A model generated the notes under the pieces. The model saw only the letters and a program-made list of their open reading frames with translations. It did not search any database and had not been told where the DNA came from. Below, one piece after another: positions 36,501-51,500 of a DNA stretch of 64,000 nucleotides. The DNA lies in NCBI GenBank assembly GCA_025617745.1, contig CM046855.1:18445880-18509879 (forward strand), read 5' to 3'. Each line of letters starts with the position of its first letter. The stretch's first letter is position 1. Origin of the DNA: Heliocidaris erythrogramma. Its lineage: Eukaryota; Echinodermata; Echinoidea; Camarodonta; Echinometridae. The position numbers and the translations under genes were made by a program.

Positions 36501-39500
36501 CTATGCTACCATCTGTACTCACACTGAAGGGCTTATCCATTTGAGCAGTTATTTACTTGCATTTGTTTAGACATCTGATCCATAATTGCTGTTGTCTTGG
36601 TTTTTGCACAGCTGTAACCTCTTGGAATTTTTGAGTCGGGAAACATCATCTTGAACAATTTCCCTGGATGGTCAGAGGCTGAATGAGATATGTTATGTTC
36701 CGCCAGAAAATGTGTGAACAATGTCTCGGCCTTCATGATTTCATGTGGACCAAGAAATTGTGTCAATCCTAACTGCAACTTGGCATAATCTTGATGCATT
36801 CTACCCTCGATATGTGTCTTCGACAGTCGTCACGTCCTCTGTGAGCAATTGAATAGTCGGAAGAACACGCAGAACAAAATATGTGTTTTGTGCTCAACCT
36901 TGCCTGGCTTCAGAACTGGCCACTCTGTTGAATATTCTACTTTGAATGTCTGTATTCTCCTCTTTTTTTTGAGGGCTCAGAATCCTCTTCCCCTCTGGTC
37001 GTTGCTCTTTTGCGTGAATCCATGATAAAAAAAATACTCACGAATCACCATGCATGGCAAATTCCACTTCCAGACCCAGTTAAATTGCACGGACCATACA
37101 ATACGTACGTTCAAATTTGCGTACGTACACGTGGTCGGCATCTGTTTTCTACACAGTACACACGTCACATGCACAGACACTCGGGTAAACATACAGCGTG
37201 CACCGAATGTGCCCGCTTAACAACCACTGAACCACCAAAACGACCATCTTATATGAATTACCTGTCTCTTTCTTTCCCATCCTCCCATTATGTTATCTTC
37301 TGCTTTGGTTAAATGTCTTCCGGCCTGTAATTTCTTTTTTCGTGCTTCCATATGTTCTGCAAATCCATCAATGATAATTCTCATCTTGTTCTCTCTTCGC
37401 TTTGCATCATTCTATCTTTTACAGGGAGGAAACAATGCGGGTCACACAGTCGTCGTCGGTGACAAGGAGTATGACTTCCATCTTTTACCGAGCGGTATTA
37501 TCCATCCATTCTGTACATCAGTCATAGGTAAATAGATGATTTTAAAATCTTTGCTATGTACACAAATCTATGTGATAACTGAAATTAGAGGGGTGATGCA
37601 GTTTAAGACAAAACACTTTATAACAAAGACATTACTTCAAAGAAATTAAAGGAAAGGAATTGAAATAACAAATTAACTACATGTATAATGCAGGGGGGAA
37701 GAACTTATTAACATGAATAAGCCCACACTTAGAAAAAGTGGACTAGAAAGTTCAGTCTCCTATAACAGGACATTACGATAAATAATTTTCTTTGTGAATT
37801 TGAGAACTTGTAAATTTCTTTTTAGGGCAGAAACAAGCATCTATATATAGCACAAATGAAAGTAAATAAGCACATATTGTGTAGTTTCTGCTCCTGTTCA
37901 GTCTCGTCCCGTAACACCTCATCCCCCCCCCCTTTCTCTTTTTTTTTCTATGAAGTATTTTCTTCCCGGGAATGAAATATAATTTATTATTCATACTTGA
38001 TTCTCATTGGATTCTCCCAGGTAATGGTTTGGTGGTCCACATACCGGGGCTCTTTGATGAGGCAGCTAAGGCTAAAGCAAAAGGACTAAACGGCTGGAAC
38101 GAGAGGCTACGCATCTCAGACAGAGCACATTTAGGTTTGTGCAGACTTCTGTTACAACTCATGGAGCATAGTCACAGAAAAAAAAAACAGCATGCCAAGC
38201 TTTCTCTTGTTAATAGTAATTTAAACATAACTGCGATGGATTTGAACAGCAGGAGAAGCTATCAAGAAAGCTCCTATTAAATTGTTTTGAAAATTAAGTT
38301 ATATATTTTAAAAATTGTACTTTCATTGGCACTATCCATTGCTTCCTTCATCAGTTTTCTCTATTACATTCCCATGTGGATAGACTAATCTGTTCCTTGA
38401 TTGTCGGTAGCTCAGCTGTTCCACAGATACCAGTAAATTTTTTAATAAATTATAAAAACCACAACACTGATCAAATAAAAAAGTATGCATATTCTGAATG
38501 TTCCCTATGTTAAATTTTACTCTAAATTTCTCTTCAGTCTTTGACCTCCATCAACAAGTCGATGGCTTGCAAGAGCTGGAAAAGTCCAAGAACAAGTCAA
38601 GGTGAGATATTTTTTTTTTCTCAGTAATGATAGAATTATTAATTCATGTGATAAAAAAATCTTCTTTTTCTTACCTTTGCTATACCGTTGGTCAAATTGA
38701 CGATTCTGCTGGTTCATGCTTAAATATAAGCGAATACTGTGATTGAAAATTAATATTAACAAAATACAATGAAGCAACTTAGTATGTATTGTTCAAATCA
38801 AATTGTTAACACCATCTTGAATCTCGATCAATGGTAGTAACCTAACATATGATTTACTGGAAAAAGTCATATTTATATAGAGATAACTTAGATGATATAT
38901 TAAAGCAAATATTTGGCTGTTATAAACTGCATGAAACTGAAATAGTGATATCCAATAAAATAATTTTAAAAATGCTTTGACATTGGGTAAATTTTTTTTC
39001 ATGATTAATAGTTTCTACACAATATGCAACACTGCTGATTACCGGAAAGGAATATTCAAGTTTAGATCATTTTCAAAGAATAACTTCCTGAAAATATCCA
39101 GACTTAGTTGAGAGAGGAAATATAGATTGTACTTTAAAAGCAGTTGTGCTCTTACCAAAACTTCTGTAATTACTGTACAGTATGTAGAGTTACCTTCTGA
39201 ACAAGCAAGCACCAAGTACATCATAGATTCTGGTGGTGCTATGTGAGGTTTAGTTGCTGCCTCTGCCCCCCAAAAAATCTTTTCTTACAAGACTGCTTCC
39301 TGCACGGAGATTAACCAGTACAAAAATGACACTCCTGCATGTACTATGTTTGACTTATATACTACCCAAAATAGCCAGCGTAATTGTTATAGAAAAGTTA
39401 CAATCTGTCACATTAAGAATTCATGCCAGAACATGTCATATCATTCTATTTGTATTAATCTGTGTATAAACTCATGGCATGTTTGTATATGTATTTGATA

Positions 39501-42500
39501 AGTTTATTTACTCTAATAATAAAGTAAACTTATAGTACAAAACATTTGTATCGCCATTGATGACTTGATTGTTATTGGACTCTACTAATTTTTCTTTGTT
39601 GTATGATGAAGTTAAAATCCTCAGTAGAATTGTAGGAAAAGTGTATTTTCTTTTTAAATAGATTTTCCATGTTTCAGTTGAAGGGAGAGAAGATAGCACA
39701 TTGAAGACAAAGTTTTAATATCCTAGGCATGGAATTGACCTCCAGGAGCTCATTTTCGTTACTGAAATAAAAATATCAAGTAGCATACCATTGTCATATA
39801 CACAAACATTAGATAATCATTCCAAAAAAAAATGTTTTAACATGTAGGCCTACTACATGTATGTACATTCAGAAGTGCATAGTAAACACTGCAGTGTTAG
39901 TAGTAGGTATATATAAGATCAAAACATCATCAAATTACTTCAGTAGTGAAAGGTCACTCCACAGAGCTCTCATTTACCCAATCAATCAGGAACCATACAA
40001 ACACATGGTGAAGTTGATAGCCTATGTTCATCATCACAACCAATGTGTTAACTGCTCACTGCAGACTCGCTTTACCAGCCGGCTGTTTTTAAGTGCCATC
40101 CTCCCGCGCCTACCTCACTTCACTTGCTTATTGATTCATGAATAGGAATATGACGTCAGGCAGTTATGTAGACATTAATGCTTATCCCCTTTAATGGAAT
40201 CTTCCTTGATAATAATTGAAGTGATAAACGTGCTTAATCAATAAACATGCTGAATCTTAAAGCCTGGCCAATCAACCTTGCTATATAATGTGTTGAGTAT
40301 TTCCATTAAAATGGAAAGGGGAAGGGAAGGAAAGAGAAATTTAATATACATGTTGAAGAGATAAAAAGAGAGGAAGATAAGATAGTAAATGACATTGAGA
40401 GGTCAAATTGGTATGTGGAGGGTGATGATGCATGGTGAAAGAGATAAAGTTCAAGGACACACTTATGATTCATGTCTCGTCTTGAAGATGAAATTCCTGA
40501 CATTTGTCTTCAGAATATTTAAGTGATTTTCTTGAAAGAGCATGCATGCTTTTCATGCTAGTTATATTTGCAGACACATTCCTAATGATGTACATTTTTG
40601 TGCTTTGGTGATATTTTCATATTTGATAATCGGTTTACTGCTTTTGAATTTACATTTGAAAAAGGAAATGATATAATGCAAAGGAATCCTAAACATTGGG
40701 TTTAAAGTTGATCAACCTTCACCTTGAAAATATTGATCAATGAAATAACTGTTAAATATTGTTAAATTTCCCATTTGAGTTATGCACAACATGAAAGTCC
40801 TGTAAAGCCTGCAAAGAAATTTAACCCTGGTTATTGATTCATGGACTATCATATCTAGTTTAATAGCATATAAATAGGATCCGTGATGCGTTTTGCAGAT
40901 GGTTATTTCCAATAGTTGTCCGGCTTCGTGCTCCTGGAAGGTTTAATACGTGTCTGGTATGAAAGGAGTCAAAGCAACGAGTTCAAACAGATTATTAAAA
41001 AAAGGACAATATTGCTGTTGCTTGGAAACAAAAATTAAGATACACAAGTCATTGTACTGGTGCATTTGTCCATTTTGTCATGAGAGGCGTTATGAGAGAA
41101 GTGTGATATTTTTAGAGATATTGATTGCAGTGAGTTTAATTACACCTGAGATGGCTGGTCTAATTTCCAATAATAAAAACGGGTACAGGTGCATTTCCAA
41201 TATGAAATCAATAGACAACAGAATAGAATATAATACTGCATCATGTCTGAAATTTGCCTGTGATGTGGTAATAGAGAAGGTGGGTGAATAGGGCATCATT
41301 CTTATTGGTATTGCTTATCAGATGTACATTAAGTGGCACCTAGATATAAAGTACATGCAGCTGTCAATTTTTGTTTGTATCCTCTTATAATTAAAAGTCT
41401 GTGAGGTTAATGCACATTTACACATACATGTACATGTATAGGTACATTATACTTGTTTACTGTTACTCATGAAATAATGAAATTTATTTTTGAAATTCAC
41501 AAGTATATGCATGCATCATTGTGTTTTTGGTTTCCTCTGTTCAAACAAATTCATTTGAGCTTGGCATATAGTGAAACAGACACCAAAACCAAGCAAATAA
41601 CTAAGAGCCGTTTTTTGATTACATGTAATATCAGTCAAACAAACTTTAAAATTTGTTTTTTATTATTAATAAAGCATTGATGCATCATATCATGTCATAA
41701 TATATTAAAACAATTAAATGTACCTCACTAAAGATATAATCTTTTTCAACGGTTTCAAAATTGATCAGCAGTTTGTTCTCTACGTACAAATATTCTGATC
41801 ACCTGCGTGTAGTGAACCTTGCCTGACCTCGTCTACACCAGGCAGGCATTGGACCAATCACTCTGTTTGAGGTGAACTAGTCATCGGCTCTTTTTGTAAA
41901 AAAAAAAAATAAAGATCACAGAGAAACATTAATTTAGGCTCTTCCTCTTCCAGGTTGGATGGAGATTACATTTGCATTGCATTTCCACTGACAATCGTGC
42001 AAACATACACTTATTCATGTAAGATCACACTTAGTCTTTTAACCTGACTTTATCATGTTTCATTCTAATCACATTTCGCTGTCCATACAGTGGGAGATCC
42101 TATGTTTGGTTTCAGAGCTACTCCAGATTTCCATGTGTAGACAACAAAATGTGAATTAAATGCAATCTGATCAAGTCAGGATGTAAAATTTGTATAAAAG
42201 CACAACCTATATTTTAACTTGTCCATTATTGATTACTTTACATTATATTCTAGTGCATTGTGGACTCATTCACACTACATAGTACTGTAAACGTGGAAAT
42301 TTTCGCGCATTTTGCGCAGCATGAAATGTGCGCGAAAATAAAAACACGTGAATATTTTTGTTTATGTATTCTTTTGCCCATGAGCCTAGTGCGTCAGCGC
42401 AATTAAAAACACGCTTTAAAAATTCACTTTACTCAGCCGAGCACGAAAAATTAATCCCGCGAAAATTTGCACCTTTACAGTAATGTATCATATAATAAAA

Positions 42501-45500
42501 AAAAATTTAACCTTAATTTATTAATCACAAACACTAATATGATAACACACTTCTATAATTGGGGAGGAAAAGAGATGCATGTATTTGGAAATCCACTGTC
42601 ATTAGTTGAACTAGATCAGTGGATCCGAGGGAGGCTTTAGGTTTCCCCAGGTCTCTTTGATTGATCTGACTCAGACCACACATGGTTGTGTGATCATCTC
42701 GCCTCAGTCCATGTCCACATTTTTTTTTTAATGACCTGTTATTTTGACTCCTTGTCTGTATTGTGATGAATCTGATAAAACCTTGACAGTTAAAGGGCAA
42801 TCCAACCTTGGTAATAAGATGATTTGTGTGAAAGCAGAAAAATAAGAAAAACAGGATGGTGAGAGTTTGAAAGAAATCAGACAAGGACTAAGAAAGCTAT
42901 GGATGTTTGAAAAATGAGATCACTACATCTACGCGAATCTCAAATTGGCAATTTGGTGAGTTGATTGTGACATTTTTGTGGACAGCTCTCCCGTTAAATA
43001 TCATTAATTTGCGATTTTCTTCAAGGCGCGTTTACCCTCAGGGCAGGACTCAAAATATATTGGAGATAGCATAATGTTATAGGTCCTCATGAAAGAAAAT
43101 GATCCTACTGAGTAATACATTTTGAAAAAAAGTGACATTTTATAAAATGACTATAGTCATTTTGTGTGTTGGAGCGGATGGGGGAGTTGTCCACAGCTAC
43201 ATCACAGTGACATTACTTATTCGGCCAATTTGAAATTCCCATATGTATGTATAGTGATTACAACTTTCAAAAATTAATAACTTTCTTATTGCTTGTCCGA
43301 TTTCGTTCAAACTTTCATCAATCTGCTTCTCTGATTTTCCCTCTTTCTTCCAAAGCAACTTGCTATTAAGGTTGGATTTCCCTTTAATATAACATCAGTC
43401 ACTTATATTGTGAAATGTGCAGTTTATTTAAATTTGTTTTAGCTTTTGTAATGTAAAGATATATAAAATTTTATTTCAAAGATTTTGTGTGAAATTGACC
43501 TAATAGCGCTTGTGTGTACTGTGAAAGTATCAAATATCAAATAACTTGGAACCTCTCCTACTCATTTTTAAAATGTCCTGATGAGAAACTATGGAATTTT
43601 ACTTGGCCTGATATACAGTCAATCAACATGAATGTAAGTGTGATCAATTTGACTCCAGCAAGGAGAAATAGTACAGGTCTATATTTTAAAGTGGGCCGAA
43701 ATCCAATACATAATTTTAACAACCCAAAGACAGATATAAGTCATCACAGAAATGGGAGTTTCACTTCCTTAGATTTGTGCTCTTTAGAGTTGTTGTTTTG
43801 GGAATCGAAACTTGTTGTTAATTGTGTAAGTCATGTGGCTGTCACATGGTATGTTGAATTAGCTGATTAATTCTATTTGGAATTTGAAACTATACTTTTA
43901 TGGATGTAGTTTGAAGGGTAATGGTATTCTTGGTTTTAACCTGTTGGATAGACTTGATTTCGTTATTACATGCATTTCCCATATACTCCTGCCATCATGG
44001 GCTTAGTATACAATAGGTTAAGAGTTATTAGAGTAATAACTGTATCCCTTTTCTTCACCTGACTTTCATATTAATCAAGTACATTAAATAAATCAATGGG
44101 GAAACATCCATAAATTTTGATAAATTAGTTTGGTTTCTATGACTGTCAGTTTCAGTTCTGTATCCAGGATAAGATGAAGCTGGTGTATATTTTGGCCACC
44201 CCCCCCCCTTTGAAAGCTAAAAAACAAAATAAATTTGCAGTACTGTAGGTCTACAACAGGTGGGGCTGCCCAGATACATCACCCCCCCCCCCCCCAATCT
44301 GGTGGAGGATTTGCTATACTCATTCGCCCATCCCTACAAGTTAGTCATTTCTGGTTACACTACAGAGTTCTGCTTGTAACCCTTTCATGGATATGTGAAA
44401 GAAAATAAGTCGGAGGCTTTTATTCAAAATTATATTTTATATTTGAAGGGGAGGGGGGAGATACGTATTGTGTATTTTAAGATTGGGGTAGTATATTGAT
44501 CTTTACATAATTGTATCAACTGTTTTGTGTGAAGGAGACATCCTTGTTATCTTGTTGATTCAATATTTGATTTTTCATATTTACTGCAATAAATCATATA
44601 TACCTACCTATTATGCCTGTAGTCTTGACTACGGGACCCCTTCGAGAATTATCACACATGTGTCACAATATTGTGCGCACCCCCCGTAATCCTATTGTCC
44701 CCTTCGCCACTCACGCGCGTCAATACGCTACGGCCATCTTCCTCTTTCTTGCTCGCCCCCGACGAGTTAGGACGTATAGTCACAGCGCTCCTGAAATCAG
44801 GTCGTATAGTATCTTTTTGGTGCGCTTTTTCACATAGTTAAAGCACTTTTAGGTACCTATATTCGTTTAGATTATAGTACTTTGTGTTTTATTAGTCACT
44901 CTTGCCGATTGCAAGGGATTTTTTGATTCCCTTTCTTGGCATTTATTTTTCTCTTTCACGGTCAGCCCCACGTAGATATTTCCGTGTTTGCGGGTGTTTC
45001 CGTTTGTCACCGAGCCTTCGGGTTCGGTGTTTGTTCTTACGGTTTTTAGGCTGTGAAAATTTCTTTAGTGCGTTTCTCCCAAATAAACTTTAGTTTTATT
45101 TACTGCATTCAGTTGAAGTATTTCTTAATTTGAAAAGTATACTTTATTGTCTGTTTTATTGCAGTGGTATGAATTCGGAAGAAGAAGCAGCTGGGTCAAG
45201 GAGACCTGCTTCTTCCGAAGAGTTGTCTAGCAAGACGACTCGGCCTTCCAGAACTCCCCCGAGTACAGCGGTACGCGGGGGAGGGAGGAGGGCTAAAGGT
45301 AAGTTGCCTAGTGGTGTTCCCTTGCAGAGTTTGCCAGTTTCGGAGCTTGCGGCTTCGGGACGGGTGGCGTTAACTGAATCGGGATTGTCAACTCCGAAGC
45401 CTGTGGTTTCGGGGTGGGTGGCGTCAGATTCTAGTGGTTTGGATATCTCGAATCCAATCCCCCGGTCGCTGAGACCAGAGGGGGGGGCTGTTTCCCGTAC

Positions 45501-48500
45501 GGTAGCGTTCACTCGCTCTGATCCGTTAGGGGAGACGCGCCCCACTACTGCAGGGCAACCCACGGGCTTAGTCCATGTTGGTCTGGGTTCTCAAACCCTA
45601 GCCCCCGGCAAACGCCATATGGGGGAACGAGTACTTTCTGGGCTGTCTCAGTTGCCAGCTGATGGGAATGCTCGAGCTAACAATTATGGACGCTCTTCGG
45701 AGCAACAGGTGTTTTCACCTGAGTGCGTGACTACTAGTGCTCCCCTATTGCTGCTTTCGAGCGGTCCAATAGTGGGTTCACATGCCTTTAGTAGTCATCG
45801 GGCACATACCGAGTCATCTCGGTCTGCCCACGCACTGGGAGCTTTTAGCTCCCAACCCATGGCTATGGCATCTTCTTGCCTAGCCAATATGGGTGATTTG
45901 GGCAATTCTCTAGGCTTACGCCATGAGCGCTCCAATCCCTTTATGGGAAGTGAACGTCCCTCCGCGGAGGGATCGGTTCGTGTTTCCGAAGAGGCTTCGG
46001 GGATCCGAACGAATCCGATTAAGCGTTCTAAGAAAAGGGTTTCGGCTACGACTCTTGTCGAGCCAGCCAAGAAAAAGGCCAAGAAGAAGGCGAAAAGCGG
46101 CAAGGCTTTGCCGGCCCCTTGCCCGTCTGGCCTGGCTGACCCGGCTAGCTCCTCTCAAGCTGACATGTTCAGTATGATGCGGGCTTTTGCTCAGAATCAG
46201 GGTTGGTCCTTTGTACCGGCTTCTTCAACCCTGACTTCTGTCCCTATTCAGGGATCTCGCTTTGAGTCTAATCAGCCTTTTGTGATTGATTCCTCTTTGT
46301 CTGAGACTGATTCGCATGTGCCTCCTATTCCCGCGGCCCTCGGGGCTCCGCCGGGCGAGGAGACTTTTGGTGAACCATGCGGGGACCCGCCTGCGGAGGC
46401 CTTTGTTAGCGTTCCTTTGTCTCATTCCACTCGGGTGGAACCAGATTTGGATGCGTCCTCTCAAGCTTCGGTTCCCGAATCGCTTGGGCAGGCGGAGTCT
46501 CAATCGCTCAATCTCTGTGGAGTGGAAGCGATTGCTTTGTTGTCCAAATATCTCCCTGAAGTTCAGTCAACCCGCGCGCAGGGTTCGACTTCGCGTTGGA
46601 ATTTCAAGCAGCAGGTCTCCTCTGAGGGTATTGCTCTTGAGGAGGTTTTCAAGCTGGAGTATGACCGCATTGAGGCCGCGCTGTTGGTTAAGCGATCTAA
46701 TGCGGTCAGGGGTAAGGCCTTTGCCTTTTGTTCTCAGGACCAAGACAGCTTTTTCAAGGCTAAGATTCTTTCTCCTGAGATTTTAGAGGTTGGTCGTCGC
46801 TTGCGGGCGACTAATCCGCTTACCTCCGCTGCGTTCAGGGCGGAGGATAAGATTTGGTCTAATATTGAAAACCACATTAGGTCAGGGATGCGTTTGGAGG
46901 CTTTTCAAGGGCTTCTCTCCGACCTTAGGTCCAGGGCGGAGGAGTTGAATGTTACCGATGGTGACAAGCTGATTATTGACGACTTGCTGCATACTCTTTT
47001 TTGTCTGCAGTGGTCGCAGCTTTCCACAGCAGCTGCTTCGGCTACGTTCCGTCGCAGGACCTCGGCTCTCTCAGCACTGGGTGTTAGAGAGTCGGGCATT
47101 GCTCAACTTCTCTGAGATGTTCCGTCTCGGGGTCCTTCGCTTTTTGGTGGTAAATTCGCTACGGTGTTTCAAAGAGAGATCGATGCGCGAAAGCAGATCT
47201 CGGATATGACTAAGCAGTTTCACACTAGCTCTAAGCCAACGCGGGCCCCTGTTCGGCGTAGACCTGCTGGTCCCGTTTCGGGTCAACGCAGTCGCGTGTC
47301 TAGGGTCCCGCCTCCTGAGCCTCAGCCAGCTCCGTCTCGTGGGAGAGGGAGTCGTGGCAGGGGCTTTTCGAGAGGTTCTCGTGGTAAGGCGATGGCTTCG
47401 CAGAAGGCCAAGCCTGGATTTTGATGTTTTTCCCCGAGCGCTTGTTCGACCGAATGTGGTAGGTGGCCGACTTCATGCGTTTCTCCCCGCTTGGGAGGCC
47501 ATCTCCGGGGACGTGTTTGTTCTCTCCGTCGTGCGAGACGGATTCTTCATAGATCTTTGCGCCTCGCTCCCCGGAGGGGCTATAAGAATTCGGTCACCTC
47601 CCATGTCTGCCCTGTCTCGGTCTCATGCTTCGAAGGAGATCGAGTCTCTTTTGGAAAAGAGGGCTATAGAAAGGGTAAGAGACAGGCCGTCTCTTTCCCT
47701 TTCTCCAATATTTGTTATTCCCAAGCGCTCGGGAAAACTTCGTTTGATACTGAACCTAAAGAGGATAAACAAATTTATTCCTCCGGTTCATTTTCGGATG
47801 GAGACTCTTGCCTCCATTCTTCCGTTGATCAAAAGGGAAGACTACGCGGTCTCGATAGATCTCAAGGACGCGTACTTTCACATTCCCATTCATCGCGCAT
47901 CTCGCGATCTTCTGGGGTTCTCCTTCCTCTCGGAGACTTATCGTTTTCGGGCTCTTCCCTTCGGGCTGCGCCCGGCCCCTCGGGTTTTTACTCAAGTTGT
48001 AGCGGTGCTAGCGGCCTTTCTGAGGCGTCGCGGCCTGCGGTTGTTTTGTTACCTGGACGATTGGCTTCTCCTTGCGGAGTCGCGCGATCGTTTGTTGGAC
48101 GAGACTCGTTTGCTCGTCTCTCTTACTCAAGACTTAGGTTTCCTAATAAATTGGGAAAAGTCAGTTAGTCCCCACTCGCAGCCCAGTTTTTCTGGGGGCG
48201 GTGTTAGACATAAGGAATCAGTTAGCTCGGCCCAGTCGAGACAGGATTCTCACCATTGTCTCTGCGGCTCGCAAGCTCTTGCTGGCCAGAAGAGTCTCGG
48301 CCAGACAGTGGCTTCAGTTTCTAGGTTATCTAGCCAGTCTAGTCGATGTGTTAGAGGACTGCCGGCTCCTCATGAGACCCTTTCAGAGACATCTCCTCAG
48401 GTTCTTCAAGCCGGGAAAAGACTCTCTTTTGGTCTGGATTCCAGTACCAGTAAAGATCAAGTCTCTTCTCGCTTGTTGGACGAGCGAGGTGTTTCTCGCG

Positions 48501-51500
48501 CGAGGCAGGTCCTTCTCTGTCCCTCTTCCGTCGATATCGGTTTCGACAGACGCCTCTCGGTTGGGGTGGGGAGGACACTGCAACGGCAGCACGGTTGCGG
48601 GGGATTGGTCTCATCTTGGGACTCTTCCTCATATCAATGTCCTGGAGTTTATGGCAGTTCTGTTGACCTTGCTCCATTTCAGAAGTCGACTTCTCAGTCG
48701 TTCGGTTCTGATTCTCACGGACAACGTTACTGTGGCGGCATATATCAATCGGCAGGGAGGCACTCGTTCGGTTGCCTTGAATGCCCTAGCAGCTCAGCTG
48801 TGGAGGTGGTGTCGTCGCATGGCAATCACACCCGTGGCCTCTTTCATCCCCGGTCGGGAAAACCTCATTGCGGATTTTCTGTCCCGGGGCAGGTATCTTC
48901 CATCGGAATGGATGCTCCATCCGGAGGTATTTTGCCGCATTCGCAGTTGCCTAGGTCCACTGGAAGTGGATCTATTTGCGTCGGTGCTAAATCACCAGCT
49001 GCCGAAGTATTGCTCCCGTGTTCGCGATCAGGGAGCATGGGCTCTCGATGCTTTCTCCCTCAGCTGGGAGAACCTTCAGGGATTCGGGATTCGCCTTTCC
49101 TCCCTTCCAACTGATTCCGCGTGCCTTGCGGAAAATCAGGGAAGATCGGGCGAGGGTGCTTGTAATAGCTCCCTTTTGGCCCAGGAGGAATTGGTTTCCG
49201 GAACTTATGAGCCTTCTAAGGGCTCAACCGTTAGTTCTCCCGTTAAGAGCGGATCTGGTGTTACAGCCCCTATCGGGGATTCTTCACCACAATCCGGAGT
49301 CTCTTCATTTGACTGCTTGGCCCCTGTCAGGGAATCTGCAAGACAGTCGGGTCTCTCTGATAGAGCCGCGGACTTTTTAATGTCCAGTCGTAGGGTTTCT
49401 ACTAGGGAAATTTACAATTCCCGTCTCTCGGTCTTTTTCCTTTGGTGCAAAGAGAGAAATCAAACCCCTTCTAAGGCTCCTATTGGTTCAATTGCGGATT
49501 TCTTAATCTCGTTATTTGACAAAGGGAGATCTATTTCTACTATCCGAGGCTACCGTTCGGCGATCGGGGCCATTCATTCGGGTTTTTCGGATGGTTCGGG
49601 GATTTCCAATTCCCCGCTGCTAAGTGGTTTGATTCGTTCGTTCTTTCTGAAACGACCTTCGTTTTCTAAGTTAGTGCCGTCTTGGAGTCTGCCTAAGGTC
49701 CTGGAGGCCTTGGCGAAACCTCCTTTTGAACCGTTAGGTGAAGCTTCGCTTCATCATCTTATGGTTAAGACGCTCTTTTTGGTAGCTATTGCCTCTGGGC
49801 AGAGGCGCAGTACTCTTCATGCTCTCTGTCTTACTCCTGGTCATGTTCGCTGGGAGAGAAAAGGTGTTAGGTTGATTCCTAGGGCTTCTTTCGTTGCCAA
49901 GAATCAGACAGCTACCTCCGGTCCTGTTGAGATTTTTCTTTGTCCGCTTTCTGACTTTTCTTCGGTGCGTGAGGACAAAGTTTGGTGTCCTGTTAGGGCT
50001 CTCAAATGGTATATCGATAAGACTAAGTCTTATCGTAAGGATGATCAGTTGTTCCTGATCACTAGAGAGCCTTTTTCTCCTGCCTCTCTTGATTCCATTT
50101 CTAGATGGATCGTTGAAGCTATTAGGGCCGCTGGCACAGAGGCTCTTTTATCTGACAGTAAGCCTCGTGCTCATGATACTCGTAGTGTCAGCACTTCTTG
50201 GGCTCTGTTTCAAGGTGTGGCGCTTGTTGATATTTTGAAGGCTGCTTATTGGCGTTCGCCCAATTCCTTCATTTCTTGCTACCTTAGGGATATTCCTGCA
50301 GGTGAAGCTTTGTTTGCGTCAGCCACCTTGAAGGCCGCTGTGTCTTCTTTGTAGTCTTTGGTGTAATCCTATTTCCTTCCGCTCGAAACATGCCTCCCGG
50401 TCTTTGAGTTGGCGCTGGTCTGGCATAATAGGTAGGTATATATGATTTATTGCAGTAAATTTGTAAAATCAGCACTGATTTTCTTATTTACTATATAAAT
50501 CTATATACCTACCTATGACCCTCCCTCCTTCCCCGCTCCTTGCAAGCAACATGTTTCTTCTTGGGGTTGCTCGCAAAAGAGGAAGATGGCCGTAGCGTAT
50601 TGACGCGCGTGAGTGGCGAAGGGGACAATAGGATTACGGGGGGTGCGCACAATATTGTGACACATGTGTGATAATTCTCGAAGGGGTCCCGTAGTCAAGA
50701 CTACAGGCATAATAGGTAGGTATATAGATTTATATAGTAAATAAGAAAATCAGTGCTGATTTTACAAATTCATGTTAAAAATTGATTGTTCATCCAATAA
50801 TAGATTTGACTTAAAAATTACTCTCTAGCCGTTTCATTACATTGCATAGTGCAGTGTACATGTACATACTGTAAGATCAACAATCACGGTTATAATATGA
50901 CGCATGTGCATGCATGACAGATTTTAAAGGGCACAATTAATGTATACATAATACATGGCAGACCATCGAGGTACTTGAATGAGGCAAGGGAAATTGGTTA
51001 TTATAGATATAGAGAGAGGGAAGATATAAAGAGAGTTCGGAGTACTAGGAAAGGAAGAGGAGAAGACGGGCAATCGAGAAGGAGGGAGGGAGGAAGGTAG
51101 AGAGAGAGAGAGATGCTGGCAGAAAAAGAGACAGGAAAAGACAGTACAGACAGACAGACAGATACATGTAAATAAATGAAGACTAATGGAAGGTAGAGAA
51201 GAGTTGAACATGAAGAGATATTTTGTTCATTTTGGAAAGGTACACTTGTAGATTAATCTCATGACTTTTTGAATGTTTCTGTAATCTCATTCATATGCAC
51301 CAGGTCAGGTCACAAATGAACACAACACCCCCCCCCCCCCAAAAAAAAAAAAAGGAAAAAAAAAAAGATAAAAATGCAAAGAGTAAAGACCCAGATGAAA
51401 ATGTGTTATTTAGGAGTATGCAAATGTAAATTAGATATTCTGAATTAAGGGAAATGCAATGAGTGTGCTTAAAAGGTGAAATAAAAATGAAGCCATTTTT

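Larger units (their letters stand above)
6521..37424 (+). other. ADSS: ADSS intron 1 (30.9 kb)
   Basis: A GT-AG intron between VVCRCA and GGNNAGH. It is composed largely of transposable elements, simple repeats and satellites listed separately; no other working host exon was recognised in it. Splicing between codons agrees with the vertebrate intron position after CRCQ. Confidence 0.9.
44579..50769 (+). mobile_element. DIRS-type tyrosine-recombinase retroelement, nearly whole
   Basis: Parts in order: inverted terminal repeat (44579-44746), gag-like region (45130-47115), reverse transcriptase (about 47560-48170), RNase H (about 48540-48890), tyrosine recombinase (about 49350-50354), internal complementary region (50423-50516) and the opposite terminal repeat (50576-50769). 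This is the canonical DIRS layout, with overlapping frames as the family is known to use. About 149 bp of the two terminal repeats look identical, so the insertion is recent. It looks nearly whole, with at most a few breaks. It lies in ADSS intron 4 in the same orientation as the gene. Confidence 0.93.

Noticed and set aside
45156-48677. Other-frame and opposite-strand open frames across the DIRS element
   Set aside because: They overlap the recognised element regions in other frames and show no family motifs.
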